DNA from: Smittia aterrima
Lineage: Eukaryota; Arthropoda; Insecta; Diptera; Chironomidae
DNA length: 64,000 bases
Direction: 5' to 3'
Assembly: GCA_033063855.1 (NCBI GenBank)
Contig: CP093830.1
Location: 8,370,854 to 8,434,853 of the forward strand
Shown: positions 13,401-25,452 of the stretch, in pieces
Layout: every line of letters begins with the position of its first letter
Numbering within the stretch: the first letter of the stretch is position 1
Made by a program: the position numbers and the translations under genes
The notes under the pieces: model-generated
Databases searched by the model: none
What the model was told of the DNA's origin: nothing
Seen by the model: only the letters and a program-made list of their open reading frames with translations

Positions 13401-16276
13401 ACGACTCGATAATGTTGAGCTCAGTTGAGCAACTTTCTTTTTTTTTGGCAAAAGTTAATTAAGGTTTAATATTAACCGAGAGAAGCAGTTGAGAAGGAAT
13501 TAATCTTGCTCAAGTCGAGGAGTGTATCCAACTGAGCCCAGCTGTGGCCAACTCTCCAAAAAAGAAATCTCGCCTGATCTGAGAAGAACGAAGAACATCT
13601 AATTGATGATGAGATAATGGGTCAGAAATCGAATTAGATTGCGAGCTCAAGGAGGAAGATGGGGAGCCGCGAGCTGACTGAGAGGAGAATGTGGATCGAG
13701 CTGCTTTAAACGAACGAATGTGTGGAGAGAATGAATGGAATTATTTCTTAATGCGGACTGAGAGAAGATTAATTAATTTTCATTCTTCTTTCATTCTTCA
13801 ATTTGAACGTTTAAAGGCTTCAAAGTGACTTGACTAAAATTCCCAGTGAGCTCTAAAATGCTTTGTTAAGATTTACAAGTCGCGACGTTGATGAAGAAGA
13901 CGCTTCATCTTCGTCTTAGATTAATAGCTTCTAACCATCTACTGGGACCTCACGCTTAATCCAAAGCCATTTTTCTTTTCTCTCTCTCTCGCAATGACTT
14001 TCCACACACAAGAGAATGAAAAACTAATCCGCCGTGGGCTGAGCCGTCATGCTGCGCTTTAGCATTCTCGTAATGTGTTTCTAATACTTTTTTATTCATT
14101 CCTCGACGATTTCTCAATCGGTCTGACGTACAGGTTCAACGATAAAAACGTAATTCGATTCATTAGAGCTACAAAAAGCGTCTGGGATTAGATTGAAGTC
14201 CGTGTGAATCTTCGGATGCAGAATCAGATGTCGTTCTATCTTTCGCAAAAATTGGGGCGACTTTAAAAGTTTTGACACGAGGATTATGAAGCTTTAAAGC
14301 TTTTCCTCTTTGTAAACTTTCACAATCTTTCGAAACTGCAATAAAAACGACAAAGCACGTTGCGTCGTAAGTTATAGTCGTCCCACTTCATGAAAGTTTC
14401 GCTAACAAACTTCGCTTTTTCTCCTCCTACTCCTCAGTCTTCCCAACAGGAGAGTTTTCTGTTGGCAATTAATTTTCATCTGGTGCTAAACTGACGGTCA
14501 ATTAAGCTCGCAATAATTGATCCATTTATACAGTGAGTCGAGCACCATGGACATTCAGATTCATCTCATTACACCTCATTAATTCGACGAGATTAAAAGT
14601 CGCATGATGATGGTTATTGATGAGAGCACCACTGTGTTGTAACAATTGTCGATCCCATTTGTTAGCCTCAGTTTTGAACGGTTTCAATTATTGCTCAATT
14701 CTCGTCTCATAAGCTTCACACTTTACGATGCAAATTGCAGGTGGTCGGCTTGCAGTGTGTGTGTGCGGTCAGAACACCAAAACTCGCTCAAAACTAACGC
14801 CAACAGCATGAGAATTACCGCTCCATTTAACTTCTCTCCTCCATTGCAATTTTCACTCATCAATTTTTCGTCACCGGCAATAAATAAATCAAAACGTCAG
14901 TCGACACAACATTAATTCCTTTCTCCGTCCAACGCGCAAGCTGCTTTTATGTTAATTCTTTTTTGTGTCGAAGGATTTCCTTCAATTGAGGAGCTAGCTG
15001 CAAGGTGAAACGATTTTTAACTCGTAGTTTAACCTCAGAGCGCAACGAGGAAGAATAAAAGAGAGAGAGGGAGAAAGAACGTTTCTGCTGTCCTCAATTC
15101 GATGCATTTCCAGGGGGTTTTTGCAATCATTAATCTCTCGAGGCTTTAGAGCGGACACAATTTATATTAAATTGCCCATGTTAAATGTCGCTCTCCTGGC
15201 TATGGCTTTTGCTATTATCCAAAAAAAAAGAGAAGGCTGTGGGGGCTCATTTTGATTTGAAGCTCCCTCGTTCCTCCATTCCAGTTCAATTCTGCCAACC
15301 GACCGTTCAACAATGTACAGTGGGTGAGATCGGAAAGAGAAAAACATTTATTCAACATATCCTATTAATTAATTTACTGTGTCAACTGCATCTGCTTTGA
15401 CATTTCTCTCTCCTTCTCCCCATCTCCACTTTAGTCGTCTACTCTGGCCGGATGTGTTTGTCCATTCCCTTTTCGCATCATCAATGGGTGCAAAGGGATG
15501 CTTGAAGCCATATTTCCATGAACAGATAAAAGTCGATTTGAATGCTTGAAGGTATTCGTTCATTTGATGTGTCTCAATTTAAATAATTTAAAGTGAAAGC
15601 CGTCCCTCTCCTTTTGTCCCTTATTTAAAACGCTTTTCACTTTTCTCTACCCCCAACCACGTTCGCTCGCTCGTCTGTGAACATGTCACAAAACCTCAAA
15701 AAAGGAGATTAATTTAACAGAATTTATTTTTTGCGACCGTTGCTCGGCCCAAAATTTCACGAGAATTAAACTAACAAAAAAGTAAATTTGTTATTTGATA
15801 TAAACTACGATTGGAAAGGTTGTCGGCAGTTGTAGGACTTCAACGTGATGGCTTCAGTTTGAAACTACGTTGAAACAAAAAAAAAGTTTGCTGTTGAGAG
15901 CGGTCGCGAATGGAAGTGCTAGGTATTCTTTATTAAAAGCTTCCATCCTGTTTATTATTAAAATGAAACCGGTGAGCTTCCGTTTTCAAAACAAAATCGT
16001 TTCTTCAAACATTAGAGGCACTTGCACGAAGCTTATCTCAAGCTGTTGAGTGAATTTATAAACATTTAATAACCGATTGTCTTATCTGATTTCTTATCTT
16101 AGAGGCGAGGCAGCTGCAGATGTTTCGTATTATTCAGTGTTTGTCTTAGCAATTAAAGGAAATGTTCGAAGCTACTGAACTGGCTAATAGGTACTTGTTT
16201 CACATTTTCTCGAAATTCAAACGCTTTAAGTATGCGAGCTAACGATGGAGCATGTTCAGTTATTTAAGTGAACAGA
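1457..16276. other. about 14.8 kb without a recognisable gene
   Basis: No open frame here resembles a known family, and none shows paired splice sites with consistent phase. The content is AT-rich unique sequence, short purine or pyrimidine runs (for example the GA run near 7876-7890), an AATTTTC-rich low-complexity patch at about 4030-4200, and frequent TAATTA/ATTA motifs at about 13230-13800 and 14460-14600. It may be regulatory DNA or a large 5' intron of a gene starting at 1456 or outside the window. Confidence 0.5.
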
Positions 16277-17788
16277 ATGGAAGTGAATCTAACAAACATT
16301 CTCGTCGGAGTTTTAATTCTTCTTTTGACTTTCGTCTACTGGCTCTTCCATCGACAAGATTACTTCAAGAAGTTGAACATTCCTTACGTCAAGTCATGGC
16401 CTTTGTTGGGAGCTTTTGGTGCTTCAATAACAAAACGAGTTTTAGTTTATCAAAACACTTTCGATCTCTACAATTCACCTGAAGTAAAGAACAAATCGTT
16501 CTTTGGGATTTTTGTATTCCACAAACCAGGATTGATGATTACAGAGCCGGAATTGATAAAAAGAATTCTCGTTAAAGACTTCTCGAGCTTCAGCAATCGT
16601 TATACAGCTTCAGATAATCATGATCCGATTGGAAACTTTAATTTGTTGACAGTGAAGAGTCCACTTTGGAGAACACTTCGATCGAAGATATCGCCATTCT
16701 TCAGCAGCGGAAAACTTAAGACGATGTACTACTTGGTCGACAAAATCGGTACAGACCTCAATCGATACATCAACCAGAGGCTGGATGATAATGAAAGCGT
16801 TGAACTTGATGTACGAGACTTGTCGGCGCTTTATTCAACGGATGTAATTGCTAGTTGCGCTTATGGAGTCGAAGCGAACAGCTTAAGGAACCCCGGCGGC
16901 GAATTTCGGATCGCGGGTCGAGCAATCTTCGAAAGAAGTCTTTGGCGAGGCTTGGAGCGAACTTCTTTGTTCATGATTCCGCAGCTCATGAAACTTTTTC
17001 GATTTAAAACATTCTCCAGCTTGACAACGAGATTCATTCAATCAACGATCACTTATGTGATGGGTGAACGAGAGAAAAGCGGAATCAAGAGAAATGATTT
17101 GATCGATACATTGCTTGAAATCAAGCAAACGAGCTCCGTTGACGGAGAGATGTTAACAATGGATATGCTGATGGCACAAGCTGCAGTATTTTTCTCCGCC
17201 GGTTTCGAAACTTCAAGCGCAACTCAAGCATTTGCACTTTATGAGATCGCGAGAAACAAAAACGTTCAAGAACGCTTAAGAGCTGAGATCAGACAGATGC
17301 TGATTAGATTTGATGGAATTATCACTTACGATGCCCTCATGAATACCACGGACATGCCTTATTTAAATCAAGTTATTCATGAAACACTTCGCTTATATCC
17401 AGTTCTTCCTGTCCTTGACAGAGAGTGCATCAATCCAAATGGTTACTCACTTGAACCCTTTGGAAATTTTACAATCCCGCATCGAATGCCCATCTACATT
17501 CCCATATACGCAATCCAACGAGACGAACGATTTTTTCCAAACCCTTTGAAATTCGATCCAGAACGATTCTCGCCGGAAAACGTCGGGAAAATCCTTCCGT
17601 TTACGAACATGCCGTTTGGTAATGGACCGAGAAACTGTGTTGGTGAACGATTCGGTCTGATGCAAGTGAAGACTGGACTCGTAAAGATTCTTAAGGACTT
17701 CCGAGTCGAGCCAAAGGAAGTTGATAGAATTGTGTTGATTTCTCAAGGCGATCAATGGTTGAAGCTTATAAAAGACCCGTTGCATTGA
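16277..17788 (+). CDS. cytochrome P450, CYP6-like (CYP3 clan)
   Basis: An intronless 503-residue P450. The first ATG is at 16277; an in-frame TAA at 16265-16267 excludes an upstream start. An N-terminal hydrophobic anchor (residues about 5-25) would hold it in the ER membrane, where such enzymes oxidise lipophilic substrates with electrons from P450 reductase. The landmarks are complete: the I-helix oxygen-activation motif AGFETSS (about residue 307), the K-helix ExxR as ETLRLYP (about 368), FDPERF, and the haem-binding loop PFGNGPRNCVG with the cysteine ligand near residue 452. These forms are typical of insect CYP6 and CYP9 enzymes, which act in detoxification. The subfamily cannot be fixed by eye. 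An AATAAA overlaps the last base of the stop codon. Having no intron is uncommon but not unknown in the family. Confidence 0.95.
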   Translation: MEVNLTNILVGVLILLLTFVYWLFHRQDYFKKLNIPYVKSWPLLGAFGASITKRVLVYQNTFDLYNSPEVKNKSFFGIFVFHKPGLMITEPELIKRILVKDFSSFSNRYTASDNHDPIGNFNLLTVKSPLWRTLRSKISPFFSSGKLKTMYYLVDKIGTDLNRYINQRLDDNESVELDVRDLSALYSTDVIASCAYGVEANSLRNPGGEFRIAGRAIFERSLWRGLERTSLFMIPQLMKLFRFKTFSSLTTRFIQSTITYVMGEREKSGIKRNDLIDTLLEIKQTSSVDGEMLTMDMLMAQAAVFFSAGFETSSATQAFALYEIARNKNVQERLRAEIRQMLIRFDGIITYDALMNTTDMPYLNQVIHETLRLYPVLPVLDRECINPNGYSLEPFGNFTIPHRMPIYIPIYAIQRDERFFPNPLKFDPERFSPENVGKILPFTNMPFGNGPRNCVGERFGLMQVKTGLVKILKDFRVEPKEVDRIVLISQGDQWLKLIKDPLH

Positions 17789-20700
17789 ATAAATTAATCT
17801 AACAATCGATAGTCCCTTTCATAACATTGTGGTTCAGCGAGAGATAACCCTCGAGGTGATGCCGAAGTTAATTGCGAAATAAATTACGGGATTGAGAATG
17901 CTTCCCCTCTTCCTCGACTCCATCGTCACATATGCTTCCATCAGCCATAAATTTTTCACTGTTTAAAAACTGCTGCTTGTACTGTTATGTAATGAATTTA
18001 TTAGGTTTTTCATGACGGGGGAGAAGGCGCATTTCCATCGGGCCCTGGGAAAGTTCCTCCTTCAACAAACAAACAAAAGGGGAATAGGAAAAAAAAAACT
18101 TTTTTAACAATTAGTTATGAAAATGAATGGAATTAAAATCGCAAAACTTTGCTAAAACAAACAGCATTTCAATAAACCACAATCAAACATTCATCAAATT
18201 TCATCAAATCAACATCATTTGAAGCGAACAATTCGCCCTCACTCAACCCTGTTCCATTTTGCTTGCACAACATTTAAAATTCCTCAACGGGAGTCGGCAG
18301 AAAAAAACAGTTTTTTCATCACATGCATCAATGCATTTCAATTGTGTAAAAACAACAATGTGATGTAGAAAGTTCGTTCGGAATATCAGCGCCAGGAGAA
18401 TGGGAAGGGATTAAAGCTGAAAAACGGTGGGTGAATTTAATGTTGTTACATTGCAACATAGTCTGCTTGCACTTCTGTTAAGTAAGAATGAGGAACTTCC
18501 TAAATGTTTAATCATCACATGGTTTTGCGTAGAAGCTTCGCACGTTATATTTAGACACGCTCGCCCACCCCCAAATCAACCCTCCAAGCACAATAGTTCA
18601 CTAACACTAAAGTGCGATGGGAAAAGTTTCGCAAAAACGATTCCATTGATGCAGAAAATCCCAATGTGACATGAATGTGAATGCTCATCGCATTCGCTTT
18701 GCTTACTCTTCTCCCATCAGACACACGACTCTCAAACATGAGTACGCGTAGCATTTTATAAATTTAGCACACGGCAGCATCTACTTTAATTAATTAATTA
18801 ATGAGCGGTGTAAATGAGTGAATGAATTTTCACATTTCCATCTGATTTTCATTACGAAAAAAAAAGTTTCGCCTTGAATGTGTTGGTGAGAGCTTAATGA
18901 GAAAGAGAGTGAGGGATATTTTTTTCCGGAGAGTGAACTTCACTCTCCAAGGGATATTTGTGCATATCAATTATTTTTGTTATTTCTCTTCTAAAGATTT
19001 TCGCACTTACCACTTCTCCGAACGTGCCGAATGGAAAGCGATTTTCCCTCTTCGCTTCTCGTTGCACTTTTCCGTTTGTGCTGCAGTTTGCTTTCTTTAC
19101 TTCGCCTCTTACTACCGAGTTCTTCCTGTTAATATGACACCCCGTCTAGACGGCTTGAATACAGCTTCAGAGATAGCTGATTACTCTTTTGTTTTGTGTT
19201 GTAAATGAATGTCTCGGGATAATAGTCTCGTGACGTGAATTGTCAAAGAAATCTTGAAATGCTTGAATTCCTTGTCGCTTGCAATGAATTTCCACTGAAA
19301 TTTACACGTCTTTGTTATATTCTTAGCTCAGGTGCAGCAATCACACTTGAGCAATCACATCGACTGCACAGAACGTTTGATTCAATATTTAAAGCACAAG
19401 GATGTGTTCAAAGATGAAGTCACGTGCTGTTTAACCGCTTGAATAGTTTTTTATTTCATCAATTTGAAGGAAATATTTTGGAAAATCCTTCTCGTTACAT
19501 AATTAATTGACTCGACCATTAGATGCTCACTCTACAAAAGCTTTGTTGTAAAGTGATCGGGCAAAAGAGGAGAAATGTAAATCATTTCCCAAATGAAATT
19601 CTTAACAAATTTTTAAACCTCTTCTTGAAATTGGATTCTAAAGGGAAAAGTTTTGAACAAAACAATTTTCTTTTCACTCTTCAACCCTCAAACTACGTTG
19701 GAGAACAGGAAAATCATTTTCCTTTTCAGTCTTCAATCATTGTCATGAAGAAAAGTGATTTTTTATTATGCAAATTGGCGTTGAGAAGTGAATTGATTCA
19801 CGTGCGTTTTACCCCCTGAAGGTTTAACACAGAGCAGGAAGTGGCACCGACTGTGGACTCGCTGGAAGTGTGTGTGCACGCAAAATTGAATTTATCTACT
19901 CTTGGGGAGAAAGTTCCATGCTGAACAATCAGTTGTGCAAAAAAGGTAATGAATGGGAAGCGATTGGAAAATGTTTTTCTCTCCCTCGCTTTGCATAATC
20001 GGCTTTTCACTGGAAATTCTCTGCTCCAGCTCAGGGAAACAAAAAAAAAGTTTTGCACAATTTTTCGAAACTTAATTTGCATGCAGAATTTGTCAGGGTG
20101 GAATTTTTATTGCGAAATCAAAATTCAAGCCGGAGAGCAAGTGAAACGAAGGAAATTCTCAAACGAACCAGGAATTTTATTTGTTCCTCTCCTCACGCAT
20201 TAAAGAACACGCACACACACGAGATCTTTAATTCAGTTTACACAACAAATGCACAAATGCGAATCAACATAAAATTAAGATGATTGAACTTTTTTCTTTT
20301 CTGGTTTGAAGAAGATCTGTCGTTTCGAACGCGGAAGGAGAAAATATTTATCTCAAAGGTCTGCCACTTAATCGCTTGCCGTTGGGATACAAACTGAGGC
20401 TGCAAAGAAAATTGTTTCCGGTATTTTCTATAAAACAGAACATTTTTGCGTTATATTCTTCGACGCTCGTTGGGAAATATCCCGTTTGATACGAAGGGAT
20501 CATTTTTAAATCGAGAGAACTCTTGGTTGTGTTTGTAATTTTAAATTGAGATGCTTAAAGCTTGATTTTCATCGGAAAAGTCTTCTCAATCAGATTCCAA
20601 GAACGAAAATTGTGATTGCTAAGCTCCTCCAACTCATGTCACGAAAATTAAATTTATCTGATGAATTATAAAAGAAAACATTTCACAAAACTTTTTAAAA

Positions 20701-21721
20701 TAATTTTCCAAGAAAATTCTTTGAACAATTTTCCTAGAATTTAATAAATTTTCGTCAATTACCGAAATACTTTTAAGTTTTCAGTTTCGTTTCTTCGAAA
20801 CTGGGTTAGTTGGATGAACTTTGAGTTTATTATAAAAATAGTTCAGTTGCTTCTTAAATAATTCAAACAAGAGTCTTCCCTAATTACACTTTGATTTGTT
20901 GCTTTTAATTTGTCCTATCACCTCAGCCGACTACTTCTCACTGTTGCAATGATTGATGAACTAAACTTTCTTTCGTTAATGAACGGGAAGTCAAAGTATT
21001 TTTTTCTTGTTTCTGCTTGCGCTTGAATTTAATTCAAATTCATATTTGCCTTAGTTGTTTAAAGGGTTGGCGTGACGATAACAATTTACTTCAATTAATT
21101 GACTGATAACTTTTTAAAGTTCTTTGTGACTTAGTTTGTGTAAAACTTTTGTCACTCCCGCCTCTTCAACTCAAATGATTCTCACACTCTTTCGGCAGAT
21201 AATTCACAAAGACTTACGTTTACTAGAATAAATTTTCATCGCTTTCTAATATCAAGCGAGTACATGTTGCCGCTTCTAATGGGCGCGTAATTATCGTTTG
21301 TTTCTCTTTAATTATTTCAGCTCTTCTCTATAATGAACTTGATTAATTGTCGGTTAGCGCTTCTTGTTTTTATTTTCACATTTTCTCATGATGTTTCAAC
21401 CTTGATGATATTTTTAAAACGGTTCCACTTGTTCACGAAACAATTATTTACAGTTCATATCCGCACTGAACTTTAAATAAAAGTTTCGTGACAAATTAAA
21501 AGAATTTTATGATTTTTGCTGAAAGCGAAATTTAAATTTCTGTAATTGAAGAAGCTTAAGAACTTCTTCTACAACTCTGAAATTGTCAAAGAAAAAGATT
21601 TCATTGAACGAATAATTTGAAGCTTTTAAAACTTTTAATTTTTTTCAGAAGAATTCGAATAATTTAATGAGCAGCTTAAAGTAATATCACAACAAACTCT
21701 AAAATTTCTTTTAAATTAATT
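17789..21721. other. intergenic, 3.9 kb, nothing recognised
   Basis: It begins with the P450 polyadenylation signal (AATAAA, 17788-17793). The rest holds only short open frames without homology or splice support, and a (TAAT)n run near 18788-18802. The right end is the 3' flank of the multicopper oxidase gene. Confidence 0.5.
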
Positions 21722-24700
21722 CTAAATTGTGCGTGAGACCAACGCTATTGCGATTAATATAAAAATCATTGGGGAATGAAGATTGAAACATGAAGCAGAA
21801 TCTTTTATGTTGTCCACATCAAGTTGACTGCTGTAGTCATAGCAAGTTGGAAAGTTTCTCGGCACGGGAGCCATTTCATGATATTCTCCGACTTTCACCA
21901 TCAGAGACATTCCAATTTCAGCATGGAAGTCAATGTGACAATGAAGAAACCAAACTAAAAAGAAATGTAATTTTAGTTCCAACTTTTCGCTTTTGATTCG
22001 AGTTCAACTCACGCCCAGGGTTATCTGCATAGAATCTGATGATTGTGTAGCCACCATCCGGGACTGTAACTGTATCTTTCTGCGGCGACTCGATGAATTT
22101 CCTCTTCAATCGACCAAGCTTATCGAGCTCTTTAATTTCTTCTAATGTTACGTTGCTTCCTAGTCGATCCATACCAACAACGTGGAAGTAATTTCCATGC
22201 AAGTGGAACATGTGATTAGCTTCATAAGGAACTCCTTCGTCAATCAAAATCATCTCGACGACAGAGTTGAGCGGAACCTGAAGTACGTGAGTGCATTCGC
22301 AAAAAGTTTCCTTGCAGTTTACTCCTTGCGCTGCGAGAGAAGTTTCATTGCAGAAAGTTGTGTCTTGAAGTCCTTTCATCAGCATCGCTGGAGTTGATGG
22401 CAACTTCATCGTAATGTGATTGATTTGTGGAATGTGAACTCTTCCCTTTGGAACTGAAAAAAGGAAAATTTAAGATTTCAATTTTAAAATTCAAATTCGA
22501 AGCAACAAACCTTGATTGAATCCGTAAAGATTTGAGAGGTGGAACAATGGATTGTCTTTGCCGTATAAATCGTAGGACAAGTAAAATTTAAAGTCAGGCT
22601 CTGCTTTCATTATTCGGTTTGGACTTTTGTCGATTGTTTTCATCTCAGCCACAGTCAAAGAGTCTTTCATTCCTGAAGGTTTGTTAAGAGCGTTTAAAGT
22701 GCGACCTTCTCTAACGAGCTTGTAACAAGGTTCACTTGGTGGATCTTCTTCTGGAGCTCCATGATAATGAAGAACTGCCATTTGGAAAGATGAAGTGAAT
22801 CGCTCGTCACAATCCATCAAACCTCTCGCACGAATAAAATAATTCCCAACTTCTTGATTAGCGTTAATAATAAAATCCCAACGTTCTCCAGCATATGTTA
22901 CGAGGAAAGTGCTTTCCATAGGTTCCAAGCTGTTCCCATCAGAAGCAATTGCAGTGATTGTGTGATTGTCAACGGAAAGTTCAATTGGACAATTGAGAAA
23001 ACCTGCGTTGATGTGTCTGAATCTATAGCGATGCCCTTGCACAACTGTAAAAACTTCGTAAGGAACTTCAGTTGACGCTTCTGATGGTTCTGAAGATCGT
23101 TTCGAGCGAACGATTTTTGAATATTCAATCACAGTCTTTCTCTGATTTTCCGTTGTTGTGTCTTCTTCTTTTTCTTCTTCGCTCGTCGTGTGATGCAATG
23201 TCGTTGTTTCTTCGTTCTCATCTTCAATGATTTCACTTTTCATGTTGCGAACAATATTTTGATAAGAAGAAGCTTGAGAAACGACAGCAGTCATGTTTCC
23301 AAAGTATTTTCCTCGCCCATTGATAAGAATGTTATTCGGCTTGTTGTTTCCTGTTCCGTGATGATGCGAAGTGAACATTGAGTTGGCTGTTAAGTGAGTC
23401 CAATCATTTGTGATAATCATGTGCTCAGTCATATCAAAGTCGTAAAGCTTTTCGTGAGGTTCTTCAGGATTTCTCACGATGAAAGCTCCGTAGAGTCCAT
23501 CACCACGTTGTAAGCCCAAATGTGAATGCCAGAAGTGAGTTCCTGCATTTGCAGCATTGAAATTGTATCTGAAGCTTTGTCCAGGAGGAATAGGACACTG
23601 CGAGATATGAGGAACGCCATCCATGTAAGGACTTTGTCGTTGATGCATTCCATGCCAATGAATCGATGTTCCCTCGCTAATCAATCGATTTTTCACATCC
23701 ACGATGATTGTATCGTTGAGACAAACTTCAATGCTTGGCCCAGGCATCATTCGATTAGCAACAATGATTGTTCGCGACATTCCATCAGCAGAAACGCAAT
23801 GAGGTCGGAAGCAATCTGTCATATTCTTCGGGCAGTCATAACAAGCTTTGCTGATCGTGTGATAATCCTCAATAACGAGCTCATAGTAGCAAGTTAAAGA
23901 TTCACCTTTGACACATTCTCGAAGACAAGGATGTGAACGATAAGTGTCTCGATTTGTGAATTCGATCTCTTCAATTTGTTGAAGATATTCTTTAAAAAGA
24001 AAAAAAGTTGAACTCTCGAGGATTAGCTGAAAATAATTTTAAAACTTACTTTGATTACGATAATTGCAGTAAGGACAACAATCTCTGGTTTCGATGTTTT
24101 CTTGAGGGCAGTTCCTCAACTTCGGACAGCTTTTCTTGTAAGACGTTACAACCAAACCAGTTCCCGTATCAATGCATTCATTGATTGTGCAGTTGTCTGC
24201 GCTCTTCCAAATCTCGCCAGCTTTGAATTTCTGATCGTTCGCTCTGCAAAACGTCGCGACACACTTCCCACAGCATTCACCTGGCGACGACTTGTAAATG
24301 AAGTCATCGGCACATGAAGTATCGCATTCTATTTTGATGACGTCGATATGAGTCTCGCCGATCGACTTGCGGATACATTTATAAACTGTACATGGATCAT
24401 TAGGCGACGACCAAGTTTCGTTGACAGACACTAATAACGTGCTAGCGTTCACTTTCAATTCGCATACTTCATCTGCAATTTCAATTAAGTTTATGTCATT
24501 GTGGTTACTTTTAATTTATGTCTCGATAACGGATCAAATGAGTTAAGTGGCGGTTTTCAATGAAAATCAAAAGATTTAAATGAAAGCTTTTGAAAATCGA
24601 TTATAAAGCCGAGCGGTGATTAAAGTGATTAGCATATTCGAGCACACGGGAAATTCTCGTGAATGTTTCCTATAAACATCCACGTTTAGATGATTTCATT

Positions 24701-25276
24701 ACAAGCGCCGATTTAATTTATGAGTTTCACACGATTTGTTAAGAAAGTCACGTAAGAGAAAATAAACTTTGATAGATGTCGCTACATGTCTCGCCACGCT
24801 CGCTTGACGAGGCCGATTCTTCACTTTGTGATTCAACCATTCATTAAACCAACTAATGAATATCTTTCCTTCACATTTGATTGCATAAATATCGTTTTAT
24901 TGGCACACTTAACTTCGGCCTTGGAATCGTTAAACACTCGTAGTGTAAAAGTTCTAAGAAAATTTCAATCGAATTGTTAAGTTGTTTTTAGTAAAAACTT
25001 TTTACATCCGAGAGTTTCTGCATTGTTTAAGCGTTTTCGTCGAAATGCAAACTTTATCTGGCGGCTCAAATATTTGAATATTTAAAAATATTTTTTACAA
25101 AATTACAAGTCAGAAACCTTTCAGCTTAACTTTAATCGCCGCTTTCGAGACAACTTTATTATTACATAACAATGATTGAGCTTTTCAGTTATCGCACCTG
25201 GCTGAGCTAGAATTATTTCTGCAGAACTTTGTTGAAGAGAAATCGCAAGAATCACTAATTTCAATAATTTAATCAT
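21722..25276 (-). CDS. multicopper oxidase (MCO1/laccase-like) with N-terminal VWC-like region
   Basis: Five exons in consistent phase: 25198-25276, 24050-24472, 22511-23989, 22013-22453 and 21722-21954, giving 884 residues. A signal peptide (starts MIKLLKLVILAISL) is followed by a cysteine-rich region (residues about 28-167, CC-x-x-C and C-x-C patterns) resembling von Willebrand factor C repeats. Next comes the insect-laccase leader HPCLREC...CYDCP...TDCFRPHC and three cupredoxin domains. Copper ligands are all visible: SIHWHG, HFWHSHLG, HMFHLHG, and the T1/T3 motif HCHIDFHAEIGM with Met as axial T1 ligand. About 75 acidic Thr/Glu-rich residues are inserted in the second domain and carry a basic RSKR site. 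The C-terminus ends in a hydrophobic segment (IFILIAIALV), suggesting a GPI or membrane anchor. A VWF-type domain is, as far as I recall, a feature of insect MCO1, a ferroxidase in Drosophila. That orthology is inferred; a laccase-like role is the alternative. Confidence 0.9.
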
Positions 25277-25415
25277 TTTTTCAGTTCACTCATTGACTTT
25301 CGAGTCTCAACTAATATTTTCTTTTAATCAACTGACACAAGGTTAATATTTCATTGTTCACAGCATCAGCCGCTAATTCACTTTACGGACTCTTCAAGTT
25401 CAAAGCCAAAAACAA

Positions 25416-25452
25416 ACTGCGTCAGAATCGCGTCAAACAAAGTTTTTATATA
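25416..25452 (-). promoter_or_regulatory. TATA box and initiator of the multicopper oxidase gene
   Basis: A TATATAAAAA box reads on the minus strand from 25452 to 25443. A GCAGT initiator-like motif lies 34 nt downstream (predicted +1 near 25418), about 140 nt before the start codon. Confidence 0.5.

Noticed and set aside
16268..16276. Earlier start for the P450
   Set aside because: The codon at 16268 is GTG and an in-frame TAA lies just before it; the first ATG is at 16277.
18427..20283. Several 60-100-codon frames between the P450 and the multicopper oxidase
   Set aside because: They overlap one another on both strands without homology, splice sites or coding-like composition.
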